Part shown: piece after piece, positions 23,538 through 31,698 of the stretch | Position numbering within the stretch: the first letter of the stretch is position 1 | Layout: each line of letters starts with the position of its first letter | From: JACDAN01 sp035707105 | Lineage (GTDB): Bacteria > Actinomycetota > Thermoleophilia > Gaiellales > Gaiellaceae | Length of the DNA: 64,000 nt | NCBI GenBank assembly: GCA_035707105.1 | Contig: DASSUI010000056.1 | Span: forward strand, 1-64,000 | Reading direction: 5' to 3' | Position numbers and translations under genes: made by a program | The notes under the pieces: generated by a model | What the model saw: only the letters and a program-made list of their open reading frames with translations | Database searches by the model: none | Told to the model about the DNA's origin: nothing

Positions 23538-24338
23538 CTAGCTTGCCTTCTTTGCGGCCCTCTTCGTCGTCTTCCGCTGCTTCTGCGTCCGCTCGACGGA
23601 CTCGCGCAGCGCCGCCATCAGGTCGACGACCTCGCCCTCGTCCTCCTCCTTCGGCTCCGGCAGGTCCTTGCCTTTCGCCTTCGCCCGGATCAGGTCGAGC
23701 AGCTCCTTGCGGTAGGTGTCGTCGTACTTGTCCGGCTTGAACGGCTCGCTCAGGTTCTCGACGAGGGACTTCGCCATGTCGACCTCCGCCTTCTGGAGCC
23801 TCGCCTTGCCGTCGACCTCCTCGGGTTGCCGGATCTCGTCCGCGTAATACATGGTCTCGAGGACCAGGCGGCCGTCGAACGGCCGCAGCGCCGCGAGGTG
23901 CTGCTTGTTCCGGATCACGACCTTTGCGACACCGACCTTGCCCGTCTCATCGAGCGCGCGAACGAGCAGCCGGTACGGCTTCTCCGCGCCCTCCTGCGGG
24001 AGCAGATAGTAGGCCTTGCGAAAGTAGATCGGGTCGATCTCTTCCAGGTCGACGAAGTCGCAGATGTCGATCGAGTGGGTCAGCTCGACATCGAGCCGGT
24101 CGAGGTCATCGTCCTCCAGAGGGACGTACCGGCCCTTCTCGATCTCGAAGGCGCGGACGACCTCGTCCGGCGGAACGGTCTCGCCCGACTCCTTGCTCAC
24201 CTTCTCGTACCCGATCGGGCTCATGTCGCGCCGGTCGAGGAAGTGGAAACGCAGCTCCTTCGACTCCGTAGCCGTGTACATCCGCACCGGGACGCTGACG
24301 AGACCGAACGAGATCGTGCCGCTCCAGATCGCCCTCAT
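23538..24338 (-). CDS. ku: Ku homodimer protein for end joining
   Basis: This 266-residue bacterial Ku has the core beta-barrel start MRAIWSGTISFGLVSVPVRMY, the central DFVDLEEIDPIYFRKAYYLLP and the helical arm with ETMYYADEIR. A lysine-rich tail (KRAAKKAS) would hold DNA. Ku rings a broken DNA end and recruits LigD, which is encoded immediately downstream, 4 bases away. ATG 24338 is clear. TAGCAC ends 7 bases before it, another possible leaderless start although the last -10 base is not T. Confidence 0.95.
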   Translation of the reverse strand: MRAIWSGTISFGLVSVPVRMYTATESKELRFHFLDRRDMSPIGYEKVSKESGETVPPDEVVRAFEIEKGRYVPLEDDDLDRLDVELTHSIDICDFVDLEEIDPIYFRKAYYLLPQEGAEKPYRLLVRALDETGKVGVAKVVIRNKQHLAALRPFDGRLVLETMYYADEIRQPEEVDGKARLQKAEVDMAKSLVENLSEPFKPDKYDDTYRKELLDLIRAKAKGKDLPEPKEEDEGEVVDLMAALRESVERTQKQRKTTKRAAKKAS

Positions 24339-24386
24339 ACGTCGGGTGCTACCCGCCTCGACGGGTCGCGAAAACCTGCTTCTTTC

Positions 24387-25376
24387 TTACTTTCGAGCCG
24401 GGGCAGGCTCGGTGGACAACCCTGTGGATGTTGTGGAAGATGGTGAGGAGGAGTAGACGCCGAGCGACCGGAACCGGTCCCGCCGGCGCCGCCGGAGCTC
24501 CTCGCCCGGGACCTGCGACAGATCCTCGAGCGAGCTCTGGAGCGCCTCTCCGAGCAGCCGCGCCGCCTCGTCCCAGTCGGTGTGCGCGCCGCCCTCCGGC
24601 TCGGGGACGATCGCGTCGATCACGCCCAGCTCGAGGGTGTGGATCGCGTCGGGCTTCAACGCCGCCGCGGCCTTGACCTTCTCGCCGCCGTCGCGCCAGA
24701 GGATCGCGGCGCACCCTTCGGGCGAGATCACGGAGTACATCGCGTTCTCCTGCATCAGGACCCTGTCGGCCAGGGCGATCGCGATCGCACCCCCGGAACC
24801 GCCTTCACCGATGACGCAGGCCACGATCGGGACGGTCAGGCGGCTCATGAGCGCCTGCGACCGGGCGATCGCGCCGCCCTGGCCGTGCTGCTCCGCGGCG
24901 ACCCCCGGGAATGCCCCCGGCGTGTCGACGAGGGAGACCATCGGGAAGCGGTGTCGTTCGGCCAGGTCCATCGTCCGCATCGCCTTCCGGTAGCCCTCCG
25001 GGTAGGTCATCCCGTAGTTGCGTCGGAGCCGCTCCTTCGTGTCGCGGCCCTTCTGCTGCCCGAGGAGGGCGACGGTGCGGCCGTTGAACCGTCCGAGGCC
25101 GGCGATCATCGCCGGGTCCTCGGCGCGGGACCGGTCGCCGTGCAGCTCGATGAAGTCGTCGAACATCCGCTCGACGTAGTCGAGGGTGTACGGCCGGTCC
25201 TCGTGGCGCGCCAGTTCGACGTGCTGCCAGATCTCCTCGTCGGTCGGCTCCGCGGTCTGCTCGAGCTGGCGCTGGAGACGCGAGAGCTCGCCTGAGATGC
25301 TGGCGCCGCGCAGCAGGTTCAGGCTCTTCAGGCGGCTCAGCCGGCCGCGTAGGTGGACTTCAGTTTCCCGGGCCAT
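24387..25376 (-). CDS. accA: Acetyl-CoA carboxylase carboxyltransferase subunit alpha
   Basis: AccA with AccD moves the carboxyl group from carboxybiotin to acetyl-CoA, giving malonyl-CoA. The 329-residue protein has the N-terminal helical region (SRLQRQLEQT), the long helix RPYTLDYVERMFDDFIELHGDR, GRTVALLGQQKGRDTKERLRRNYGM, the CoA-site GGSGGAIAIALADRVLM and the VISPEGCAAILW loop. These match the E. coli-type stand-alone subunit. The Ser/Thr-rich tail after LGVYSSS is not conserved. The ATG at 25376 overlaps accD by 17 bases. It ends the long fab-acc run of minus-strand genes. Confidence 0.93.
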   Translation of the reverse strand: MARETEVHLRGRLSRLKSLNLLRGASISGELSRLQRQLEQTAEPTDEEIWQHVELARHEDRPYTLDYVERMFDDFIELHGDRSRAEDPAMIAGLGRFNGRTVALLGQQKGRDTKERLRRNYGMTYPEGYRKAMRTMDLAERHRFPMVSLVDTPGAFPGVAAEQHGQGGAIARSQALMSRLTVPIVACVIGEGGSGGAIAIALADRVLMQENAMYSVISPEGCAAILWRDGGEKVKAAAALKPDAIHTLELGVIDAIVPEPEGGAHTDWDEAARLLGEALQSSLEDLSQVPGEELRRRRRDRFRSLGVYSSSPSSTTSTGLSTEPAPARK

Positions 25377-26217
25377 TGCGACTAAAGAGTCGGAGGACGC
25401 GGCCGACGTAGGGCCGGAGGTCGCGGCGGCCGACGATCGCGTCGAGGTGGCCGAAACGGACGTTCGACTCCGCGAGGCCGAAGTCGTCGGGCAGCTTCTC
25501 GCGCGTCGTCTGCTGCACGACCCGCGGTCCTGTGAACGCCAGCAGCGCGCCCGGCTCCGCGACGATGACGTCGCCGAGCGACGCGAAGCTCGCGAGCACG
25601 CCTGCGGTTGTCGGATGGGCCATGACGCTGATCATCGCGCCTCCCGCGTCCTTCAGGTCCTCGACCGCACAGACCGTCTTCGGGAGCTGCATGAGCGAGA
25701 GGATCCCCTCCTGCATCCGTGCGCCGCCCGAGGACGTGACGCTCACCAGCGGGACGCCTCGCGCGGCAGCGCTCTCGCAGGCACGCACGAGCTTCTCGCC
25801 GACGACGCTGCCCATCGAGCCGCCCATGAAGGCGAAGTCCATGACCGCCAGCTCACACGGCACTCGCTCGATTGCCGCGGCGCCGATGACCATCGCGTCA
25901 CCCTGGCCCGTCTCCTGCTCGGCCTCGACCAGCCGCTCGGTGTAGGGCCGCATGTCGAAGAAGGCGAGCGGATCCTCGGAGCGGAGGTCGGCTGCCTCCT
26001 CGACGAAGGTCCCCTCATCGGCGAGCTGCCGGATGCGCTCCTTGGCGCGGACGCGAAAGTGGTGGTTGCAGTGGGGGCAGACCCAGAGCTTCGCCGCCAG
26101 CTCGTCGTCACGGTAGTGCGACCCGCAGTCTGGACACGTGTTCGGGTGCGGCTTCTCGTTCGCCGACTGCTCCGGCAGGTTCCGGTGCTCGATCGAGATG
26201 TCGATCCGCTCGGCCAC
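25360..26217 (-). CDS. accD: Acetyl-CoA carboxylase carboxyltransferase subunit beta
   Basis: This 285-residue AccD has the N-terminal zinc ribbon (CPDCGSHY with CPHC 16 residues later) that marks the bacterial beta subunit. The crotonase-fold core has FAFMGGSMGSVVGEKLVRA, SVTSSGGARMQEGILSLMQL and AEPGALLAFTGPRVVQQT (oxyanion region). The GTG start at 26217 gives the expected short lead to the zinc ribbon. It pairs with AccA encoded 17 bases into its end. The biotin carrier and biotin carboxylase genes are not in the window; a biotin-protein ligase is (34097). Confidence 0.94.
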   Translation of the reverse strand: MAERIDISIEHRNLPEQSANEKPHPNTCPDCGSHYRDDELAAKLWVCPHCNHHFRVRAKERIRQLADEGTFVEEAADLRSEDPLAFFDMRPYTERLVEAEQETGQGDAMVIGAAAIERVPCELAVMDFAFMGGSMGSVVGEKLVRACESAAARGVPLVSVTSSGGARMQEGILSLMQLPKTVCAVEDLKDAGGAMISVMAHPTTAGVLASFASLGDVIVAEPGALLAFTGPRVVQQTTREKLPDDFGLAESNVRFGHLDAIVGRRDLRPYVGRVLRLFSRNGPGN

Positions 26218-26240
26218 GAGCCGAGTCTAGTCCTCCCCGC

Positions 26241-27017
26241 TCAGAGGCCCAGCGCGGAGGTCAGACGCACCGCGGGCTCGAGGTTGCGTTCGTCGGGCAG
26301 CATCGCGGTGAGGCCGGCCCCGAGCACACTGCTCCGTTCGCGTACGCGGCCGAGGAGCTCCTCGGCCTCCGCCAGCGTGAGGCCGCCCGGCTCGGGCATG
26401 AACGGCGCGACCTCCTCGTCGCTGAACGAGTCGAAGTCGACGGCGACGTACGCGCCGGTTGTCCCCGCCAGCGCGCGGTCGACGCCGTCCGCGCCCAGTG
26501 CGATGCCGTTGGCGGCGATGAAGTCCTCCTCCGGCGGATCGAGGTTGCGCGCGCCCACGAGCGCGACGTCCTCCGCGCCGACCGCGCCCGAGTCGAGCAG
26601 CATGCGAAGCGGCGTCGCCCACTCGTTGCCCGACGGCGAGCTCTCGACGGTGTTCAGATCCCCGTGCGCGTCGAGCCACACGACGGCGATGCGGCCGTGG
26701 CGCGCCGCAAGCGCCTCCACCGCCCCGATGTGGGCGCAGCAGCAGCCGCCCAGCACGAGCGGACGCTCGGGCAGCTCGAGCGCGAGCACCAGTGTCTGCT
26801 CCGCGAGCGAGTCCTCCTCCACGACCGCGGCCTCCGGGTAGGGAAGCGGCAGCGAGGCAGCCTCCGCCATCGGGTCGCCGTCCCGCCCCCAGGCGCGCGG
26901 AACCCGCACGAGGCCTGCACCGAACGTCCGTCCGCAGACGTGGCACTCGTACTCCGACCCGAGCGCGACCGCCGTGTACGCCCGGCACTCGGGGCACTTG
27001 GCGCGCAATCGCGACAA
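26241..27017 (-). CDS. Arginase/ureohydrolase-fold protein with N-terminal zinc ribbon and altered metal site
   Basis: This 258-residue protein begins with a zinc ribbon (C8, C11, C25, C28: CPEC and CHVC). An arginase-like fold follows from ~residue 60. The DAHxD metal motif is intact (WLDAHGDLN, D116/H118/D120), and so is the DxD of the third motif (VAVDFDSFSDEE, D194/D196). The first metal motif, normally GGDHS, reads GGCCCAH (residues 90-96), so the metal His and Asp are Cys. The enzyme may use another metal, another substrate, or be inactive. TTG 27017 is the only start that includes the zinc ribbon. It lies between a GNAT gene and accD, but a fatty-acid role is not implied. Confidence 0.7.
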   Translation of the reverse strand: MSRLRAKCPECRAYTAVALGSEYECHVCGRTFGAGLVRVPRAWGRDGDPMAEAASLPLPYPEAAVVEEDSLAEQTLVLALELPERPLVLGGCCCAHIGAVEALAARHGRIAVVWLDAHGDLNTVESSPSGNEWATPLRMLLDSGAVGAEDVALVGARNLDPPEEDFIAANGIALGADGVDRALAGTTGAYVAVDFDSFSDEEVAPFMPEPGGLTLAEAEELLGRVRERSSVLGAGLTAMLPDERNLEPAVRLTSALGL

Positions 27018-27033
27018 GACCCTGAGACGCTAC

Positions 27034-27939
27034 CTACGCGAGGGTCTTCTCGTAGATATCGGATCGGCGGTAGACGCGCATGCCGGCGCTCTCGTACAGG
27101 TGGTGTGCGCCCGTCAGGCTCTCGGCGTCCACGCCGAGGCCGACGCCGTGGAAGCCGCGGGACCTGAACACGTCGAAGGCGTGCAGCAGCAGGGCCCGGC
27201 CGACGCCGCGCCGCCGCCACGGGCGACGCACTCCGAGTACGCGCACCCAGCCGAGGCCCTCCTCTGCTTCCCACGGCTTGCAGAGGGCCACGCCGGCGAC
27301 CTCGCCGTTCTCCTCGGCGAAGAACCAGAGCGACAGATCGAGGCCGTCGTCGACCATCCAGTGACGCCACTCGTCGAACGGGTCGGCGCCGAACTCCCAC
27401 GTGTCCGTGAACGTCTCCGTGTAGGTGGCGTATGCGAGTTCGAGGTCGGCGTCCGTAGCCGAGCGGACGACGACGCCGCGCGGCCACGCCGGGCCGGGCG
27501 GATCGCGGTCGAAGTCGATTCGCATCCGGTAGGAGTGACGGATCAGCTCGTACCCGCGCCGCTCGAGCGCCACCTTTTCCGGCGTGTCGCGGTCGTAGGT
27601 GAATGCGCGGACCAGGGACGCCGCTCGCTCCCGCGACCGGCCCTCGCCCCAGTCGAGCAATACGTCCCGCACCTCGTCCGGCTCGGAGATCGGGACGCGC
27701 ACGTCGAGCCAGTACTTCGGCTCCGGGTGCGGCGCGACGTCCGCGTAGCCGACCAGCCGTCCCTCCCGCAAGGCGAGACGAACGTCGTGCTCGAGATCGA
27801 GCTCGGGCGCCGTCAGCCACTGCCGGACCGTCGCCTCGGTCTCCTCGTGCTCGCCGAACAGCTCGTCCGCGACGCGATTCGCGAGGTCGGCGATCTCGGC
27901 GGCCTCGTCCTGCCGCGGCGGCCGCAGCTCCACGGTCAT
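27034..27939 (-). CDS. Protein with two tandem GNAT acetyltransferase domains
   Basis: This 301-residue protein has two GNAT-like halves. The N-terminal one (residues ~1-145) has VRLALREGRLVGYADV and a degenerate CoA loop. The C-terminal one (~155-301) has the full motif A VRVLGVRRPWRRRGVGRALLLHAF (RRRGVG loop) and the distal LGVDAESLTGAHHLYESAGM. The layout resembles mycothiol synthase MshD and other tandem GNATs, but key MshD residues were not checked, so no name is given. ATG 27939 overlaps the HAD stop (ATGA). The substrate is unknown. Confidence 0.82.
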   Translation of the reverse strand: MTVELRPPRQDEAAEIADLANRVADELFGEHEETEATVRQWLTAPELDLEHDVRLALREGRLVGYADVAPHPEPKYWLDVRVPISEPDEVRDVLLDWGEGRSRERAASLVRAFTYDRDTPEKVALERRGYELIRHSYRMRIDFDRDPPGPAWPRGVVVRSATDADLELAYATYTETFTDTWEFGADPFDEWRHWMVDDGLDLSLWFFAEENGEVAGVALCKPWEAEEGLGWVRVLGVRRPWRRRGVGRALLLHAFDVFRSRGFHGVGLGVDAESLTGAHHLYESAGMRVYRRSDIYEKTLA

Positions 27940-28589
27940 TCCGGGACCAGCTCGTCGAGCGCGTCGGCGAGACTGGAGAGGTTCGGCAGCTCGATGTCCG
28001 GCTGCGGGACCGGCTGCTCCCCCAGCCGGTTGATCCAGACGCTCGGGATCCCGAGCTCCCTCGTCGGCGCGATGTCGTGGAACAGGCTGGCCGCTACGTG
28101 GACGTGTCGTGCCGGGTCCGCGCCGGTCCGGCGGGAGAACTCTTCCCAGTGACCGTGCGCCGGCTTGTACGAGCCGATCTCCGACGCGACAACCGTCTCG
28201 TCGAAATCGACCCCGATCCGTTCCTTCGACGCGACGATGAAGTCCGGGTCGGTGTTGGACAGGATCGCGAGACGCCAACCGCGGCCGCGCGCCTCCTCGA
28301 GCGACTCGCGCACCTCCGGGAACGGCTCCCACGAGGGCAGCGAGCGGGCGAGCGCGTCTGGCTCGGTCGGCTCGACACCTTCCTCACGCGCCAGCTGCTC
28401 GAGCGCCGCCGTGAGCACCTCGCGGTAGGTGAGCTTCCCGTCCGCCTCGAGTCCCGGTTCGAGCTCGTGATACCGGTGCAGGAGCCGATCGGCTCGGTCC
28501 GCGCCAAAGAGACGCCCGATCTCGCGGCGGATCCCGCCGTTCCAGTCGATCAGCGTGCCGTAGCAGTCGAAGGTCGCCCACCGGTCCAT
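27936..28589 (-). CDS. HAD-superfamily hydrolase, type II haloacid dehalogenase-like
   Basis: This 217-residue protein has motif I ATFDCYGTLIDW (nucleophile Asp in FDCYGT), motif II LAILSNTD, motif III Lys in SYKPAHGHWEEF and motif IV HVAASLFHDIAPTRELG. The Asn-Thr motif II and ASLFHDI (usual VASSxxHDI) favour the L-2-haloacid dehalogenase branch over plain phosphatases. The substrate is unverified. The ATG at 28589 follows the cyclase stop by 12 bases. It is unrelated in close sequence to the HAD protein at 2175. Confidence 0.83.
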   Translation of the reverse strand: MDRWATFDCYGTLIDWNGGIRREIGRLFGADRADRLLHRYHELEPGLEADGKLTYREVLTAALEQLAREEGVEPTEPDALARSLPSWEPFPEVRESLEEARGRGWRLAILSNTDPDFIVASKERIGVDFDETVVASEIGSYKPAHGHWEEFSRRTGADPARHVHVAASLFHDIAPTRELGIPSVWINRLGEQPVPQPDIELPNLSSLADALDELVPE

Positions 28590-28601
28590 GCCGGCCGGAG
28601 C

Positions 28602-29678
28602 CTAGTCGGCGACGCTGAAGAGCCGGACGGGCCGATCGACACCCGCGACCGTGTGCTCCCCGAGATCGGTCAACCGAAAGGCGGCGACGTCACCCTCGAG
28701 AAGCGCCTCCGTGGAATGGGAGACGAGGATCTGATCCGGCTCGGCGACCTCGCACAGCACGAGGGTGCGAAGCGCCGCGGATCCGAGAAGCCCCCCTTGC
28801 GCCCCCACGACCCGTCCTGAATGGACGGCCGACCGGACCGGACAGCGATGCGCGTCGGCGATCCACGGTTCCTCTCGAAGCGCAGCACGGATCGCGATTG
28901 CAGCGACGATTGCGTCTCGTGGCCGCTCGAAGAGCGTGATTGCGCTGTCGGAGATCGCCTCGACCAGGCGGCCGCCGTTTGCCTCGGCCCGGCGGCTGAC
29001 GACGCCGTGATAGCGCGTCGCGGCTACCACCGCCTCGTCGTCCCCGACCGCGCGCATGAACGCGCTCCAGCCGACGAGGTCGCAGGCGACGAGCGTGACG
29101 ATCGCGCTGCTGCGAGTCGCCGGCGGAGGGAAGTCCGACGCGAGGCCCTTCAGGTTCAGCTGGAACAGGCGCTGCGGCCGATCCAGGTCCTTGAGCCAAT
29201 GTTCGCCGAGATCCTGCAGCTCGACCCCATCGAGACCGAGATCTTCGACCACGCCGGCCGTGGCGTTCGAGAGCAAGATCTGCCCGCCGTGGCCGACCGC
29301 GCAGATACGCGCCGCTCGATGGACGCCGACGCCGACGTAGCCCTCTCCGTCGAGGAACGGCTCCGCCGTGTGCAGGCCCATACGCACCCGCACAGGTGCC
29401 TCGGCTCGCTCCGACCATGCAGCCAGCGCGCGCTGCGCAGCAGCCGCAGCCGAGATCGCATCGCCCGCCCGTTGGAAGACCACGAAGAAGCCGTCGCCCG
29501 CGGTGTCGATCTCGTAGCCGCCGTAGCGCTCGAACGCTTCGCGGAGAAGGCGACGATGCTCGCTGCGCGCCTCCGCGTACCGCTCGCCCAACCGGCGAAC
29601 GAGATCGGTCGACCCCTCGATGTCCGTGAAGAGGAACGTGACGGTGCCGCGCGGCAGCCGGGAGGAGTGCGTTTCCAC
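28602..29678 (-). CDS. Class III adenylate/guanylate cyclase-like protein with duplicated, second-half-degenerate domain
   Basis: This ~358-residue protein holds two cyclase homology domains. The first (residues ~10-175) has both metal aspartates (FLFTDIEGST and DTAGDGFFVVF) and VHRAARICAVGHGG, the same His-for-Asn form as the protein at 20039. The second (~195-358) begins VTLVACDLVGWSAF, keeps one Asp, but has AISDSAITLF in place of GDG and lacks the AAR segment, so it looks regulatory. GTG 29678 is the first start giving the conserved N-terminus; an RBS is weak. It lies 36 bases after fabF in the same direction. A cAMP-type output is inferred only. Confidence 0.78.
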   Translation of the reverse strand: METHSSRLPRGTVTFLFTDIEGSTDLVRRLGERYAEARSEHRRLLREAFERYGGYEIDTAGDGFFVVFQRAGDAISAAAAAQRALAAWSERAEAPVRVRMGLHTAEPFLDGEGYVGVGVHRAARICAVGHGGQILLSNATAGVVEDLGLDGVELQDLGEHWLKDLDRPQRLFQLNLKGLASDFPPPATRSSAIVTLVACDLVGWSAFMRAVGDDEAVVAATRYHGVVSRRAEANGGRLVEAISDSAITLFERPRDAIVAAIAIRAALREEPWIADAHRCPVRSAVHSGRVVGAQGGLLGSAALRTLVLCEVAEPDQILVSHSTEALLEGDVAAFRLTDLGEHTVAGVDRPVRLFSVAD

Positions 29679-29713
29679 CCGGTCATCGTGCAACCGGGCT
29701 GGCGCTGATTCAA

Positions 29714-30970
29714 CTAGCCCGTGAACTGGCGGATGACGATGCAGGCGTTGTGCCCGCCGAAGCCGAACGAGTTCGAGACGGCCGTCTTGACCTCCGCCTC
29801 GCGCGCCTCGTTCGGGATGTAGTCGAGGTCGCACTCGGGGTCGGGCTCGTCGTAGTTGATCGTCGGCGGCAGCGTGTTCCTCTCGACGGCCAGCGTCGCG
29901 AAGATCGCCTCGACGGCGCCGGCCGCGCCGAGGCAGTGGCCGGTCGCGCCCTTGGTGGACGACACCGGCGTCTTGCGGGCGTTCTCCTCGCCGAGGGCGA
30001 TCTTGATCACCCGCGTCTCGCTCGCGTCCCCGAGCGGGGTCGACGTCCCGTGCGCGTTGATGTAGTCGATCTCGTCCGCGTTGATGCCAGCGTCCGTCAT
30101 GGCCATCCGCATCGCCCGCGCCGGGTTGTCACCGGTCGGGTCCGGCTCGGTCACGTGCCGTGCGTCCGACGAGAGCCCGTAGCCGAGCAGCTCGCCGTAG
30201 ATCTTCGCGTCGCGCGCCTTCGCATGCTCGAGCTCCTCGAGGACGACGACGCCGGCCGCCTCGCCCATGACGAACCCGTCGCGCCCGGCGTCGAACGGGC
30301 GGCTTGCCTCCTCCGGCGCCTCGTTTCGACGCGACAGCGCCCGCATCGCGCTGAAGCCGGCGATGCCGACCCGCGTGATCCCCGCCTCGGTGCCGCCGGC
30401 GAGCATCGCGTCCGCCCGGCCGAGCCGGATCGCGTCGGCCGCCTCGCCGATCGCCATGTTCGACGCCGCGCAGGCCGTGCACTGCGAGGAGAGCGGGCCC
30501 CGGGTGCCGAGGTACATCGAGACCCAGCCGGCGCCCATGTTCGGGATGATCTGCGGGATCGAGAAGGGGTTCACGCGGTCGGGGCCGCGCTCGATGAGCG
30601 TGTCGTAGCAGTCTTGGAACGCCTTCAGGCCGCCGATGCCGGTCGCGATCGAGCCGCCGATGCGGTCGGCCTCCTCGCCGATGTCGAGGCCGGAGTCGTC
30701 CCGCGCCTGCAGCGCGGCGACGACGATCATCTGCGCGAAGCGATCCATGCGGCGGGCCTGCTTGCGCTCGATCCAGTCAGACGCCTCGAAGTCCTTCAGC
30801 TCGCAGGCGAAGTGGACCGGGTATTCGCTCGCGTCGAACTGCCGGATGTCCGCCGCGCCCGACTTGCCGGCGACGAGGTTCTGCCACGTCGTCTCGGCGT
30901 CGTTCCCGAGCGGGCTGACCGCGCCGATGCCCGTGATCACGACCCGTCTGCGACTGTTCAGCGTGCTCAC
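29714..30970 (-). CDS. fabF: Beta-ketoacyl-ACP synthase II
   Basis: FabF elongates acyl-ACP by decarboxylative condensation with malonyl-ACP. The 418-residue thiolase-fold enzyme has the full Cys-His-His triad: C167 in CTACAASN, H307 in NAHGTSTPLGD and H345 in KGATGHCLGAAG. GFGGHNA near the end is the usual glycine loop. ATG 30970 overlaps the fabG stop by 4 bases (ATGA), leaving no space for an acpP gene, which usually lies between them. It is the last enzyme of the five-gene FASII block. Confidence 0.96.
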   Translation of the reverse strand: MSTLNSRRRVVITGIGAVSPLGNDAETTWQNLVAGKSGAADIRQFDASEYPVHFACELKDFEASDWIERKQARRMDRFAQMIVVAALQARDDSGLDIGEEADRIGGSIATGIGGLKAFQDCYDTLIERGPDRVNPFSIPQIIPNMGAGWVSMYLGTRGPLSSQCTACAASNMAIGEAADAIRLGRADAMLAGGTEAGITRVGIAGFSAMRALSRRNEAPEEASRPFDAGRDGFVMGEAAGVVVLEELEHAKARDAKIYGELLGYGLSSDARHVTEPDPTGDNPARAMRMAMTDAGINADEIDYINAHGTSTPLGDASETRVIKIALGEENARKTPVSSTKGATGHCLGAAGAVEAIFATLAVERNTLPPTINYDEPDPECDLDYIPNEAREAEVKTAVSNSFGFGGHNACIVIRQFTG

Positions 30971-31695
30971 ATCCCCAGCCCTCCGTCGACCAGCAGCACC
31001 TCGCCGGTCACGAACGCTGCCTCGTCGGAGCAGAGGAAGCGCACCGCGCCCGCGACGTCCTCCGGGTCGCCGAAGCGGCCCAGCGGCGTGTTCGCGAGCA
31101 TCGCGTTCTGCAGCTCCTCCGGCAGCTCCGTCGTCAGCCGCGTGGTGATGTAGCCCGGCGCGACGACGTTGGCCCTGACCCCGCGACTGCCCAGCTCCCG
31201 AGCGAGCGCCTTCGTGAAGCCGATGATGCCCGCCTTCGAGGCGGAGTAGTTCGTCTGCCCGGGGTTCCCGTGGAGCCCGACGATGCTGGAGACGTTCACG
31301 ATCGCCCCGGCCCGGCGGCGCATCATCCCGCGAGCAGCCGCACGGCAGGTGTTGAAGGTCCCGCCGAGATTCGTCTCGAGCACGACCTGCCAGTCCTCGT
31401 CCGGCATCCGCGCGATCAGCCCGTCGCGCGTGACGCCCGCGTTGTTGACGAGGATGTCGAGGTCACCCGCCTCCTCGACGAGGCGCTTCGCGTCTTCCGG
31501 CTGCGACACGTCGGCCTGCACCGCCCGCCCGCCGATCTCGGACGCAACGGCCTCGGCCTCCTCCGCGCCCGAGCGGTACCCGAGGACAACGGTTGCGCCG
31601 GCCTCGGCGAGCCCGGCGGCGATCGCCTTGCCGATCCCGCGCGACCCGCCGGTCACGAGGGCCGTCCGGCCTTCGAGGGAGCAGAACCCGGCCAC
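30967..31695 (-). CDS. fabG: 3-oxoacyl-ACP reductase
   Basis: FabG reduces 3-ketoacyl-ACP with NADPH. This 242-residue short-chain dehydrogenase has the cofactor loop VTGGSRGIGKAIA, NNAGVTRDGLIARM, the Ser of NVSSIVGLHGN and the YSASKAG catalytic Tyr/Lys. The C-terminal GEVLLVDGGLGM is the FabG ending. GTG 31695 is 3 bases after the fabD stop. Between fabD and fabF it can be named with confidence despite the breadth of the SDR family. Confidence 0.94.
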   Translation of the reverse strand: MAGFCSLEGRTALVTGGSRGIGKAIAAGLAEAGATVVLGYRSGAEEAEAVASEIGGRAVQADVSQPEDAKRLVEEAGDLDILVNNAGVTRDGLIARMPDEDWQVVLETNLGGTFNTCRAAARGMMRRRAGAIVNVSSIVGLHGNPGQTNYSASKAGIIGFTKALARELGSRGVRANVVAPGYITTRLTTELPEELQNAMLANTPLGRFGDPEDVAGAVRFLCSDEAAFVTGEVLLVDGGLGM

Positions 31696-31698
31696 GGC

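Noticed and set aside
24411..24439. Cluster of DnaA-box-like words (GTGGACAA, TGTGGATG, TGTGGAAG) in the 3' end of accA
   Set aside because: None is a perfect box, they encode the Ser/Thr-rich accA tail, and the true dnaA-linked boxes are 25 kb away. They could be worth a DnaA binding test but are likely chance.
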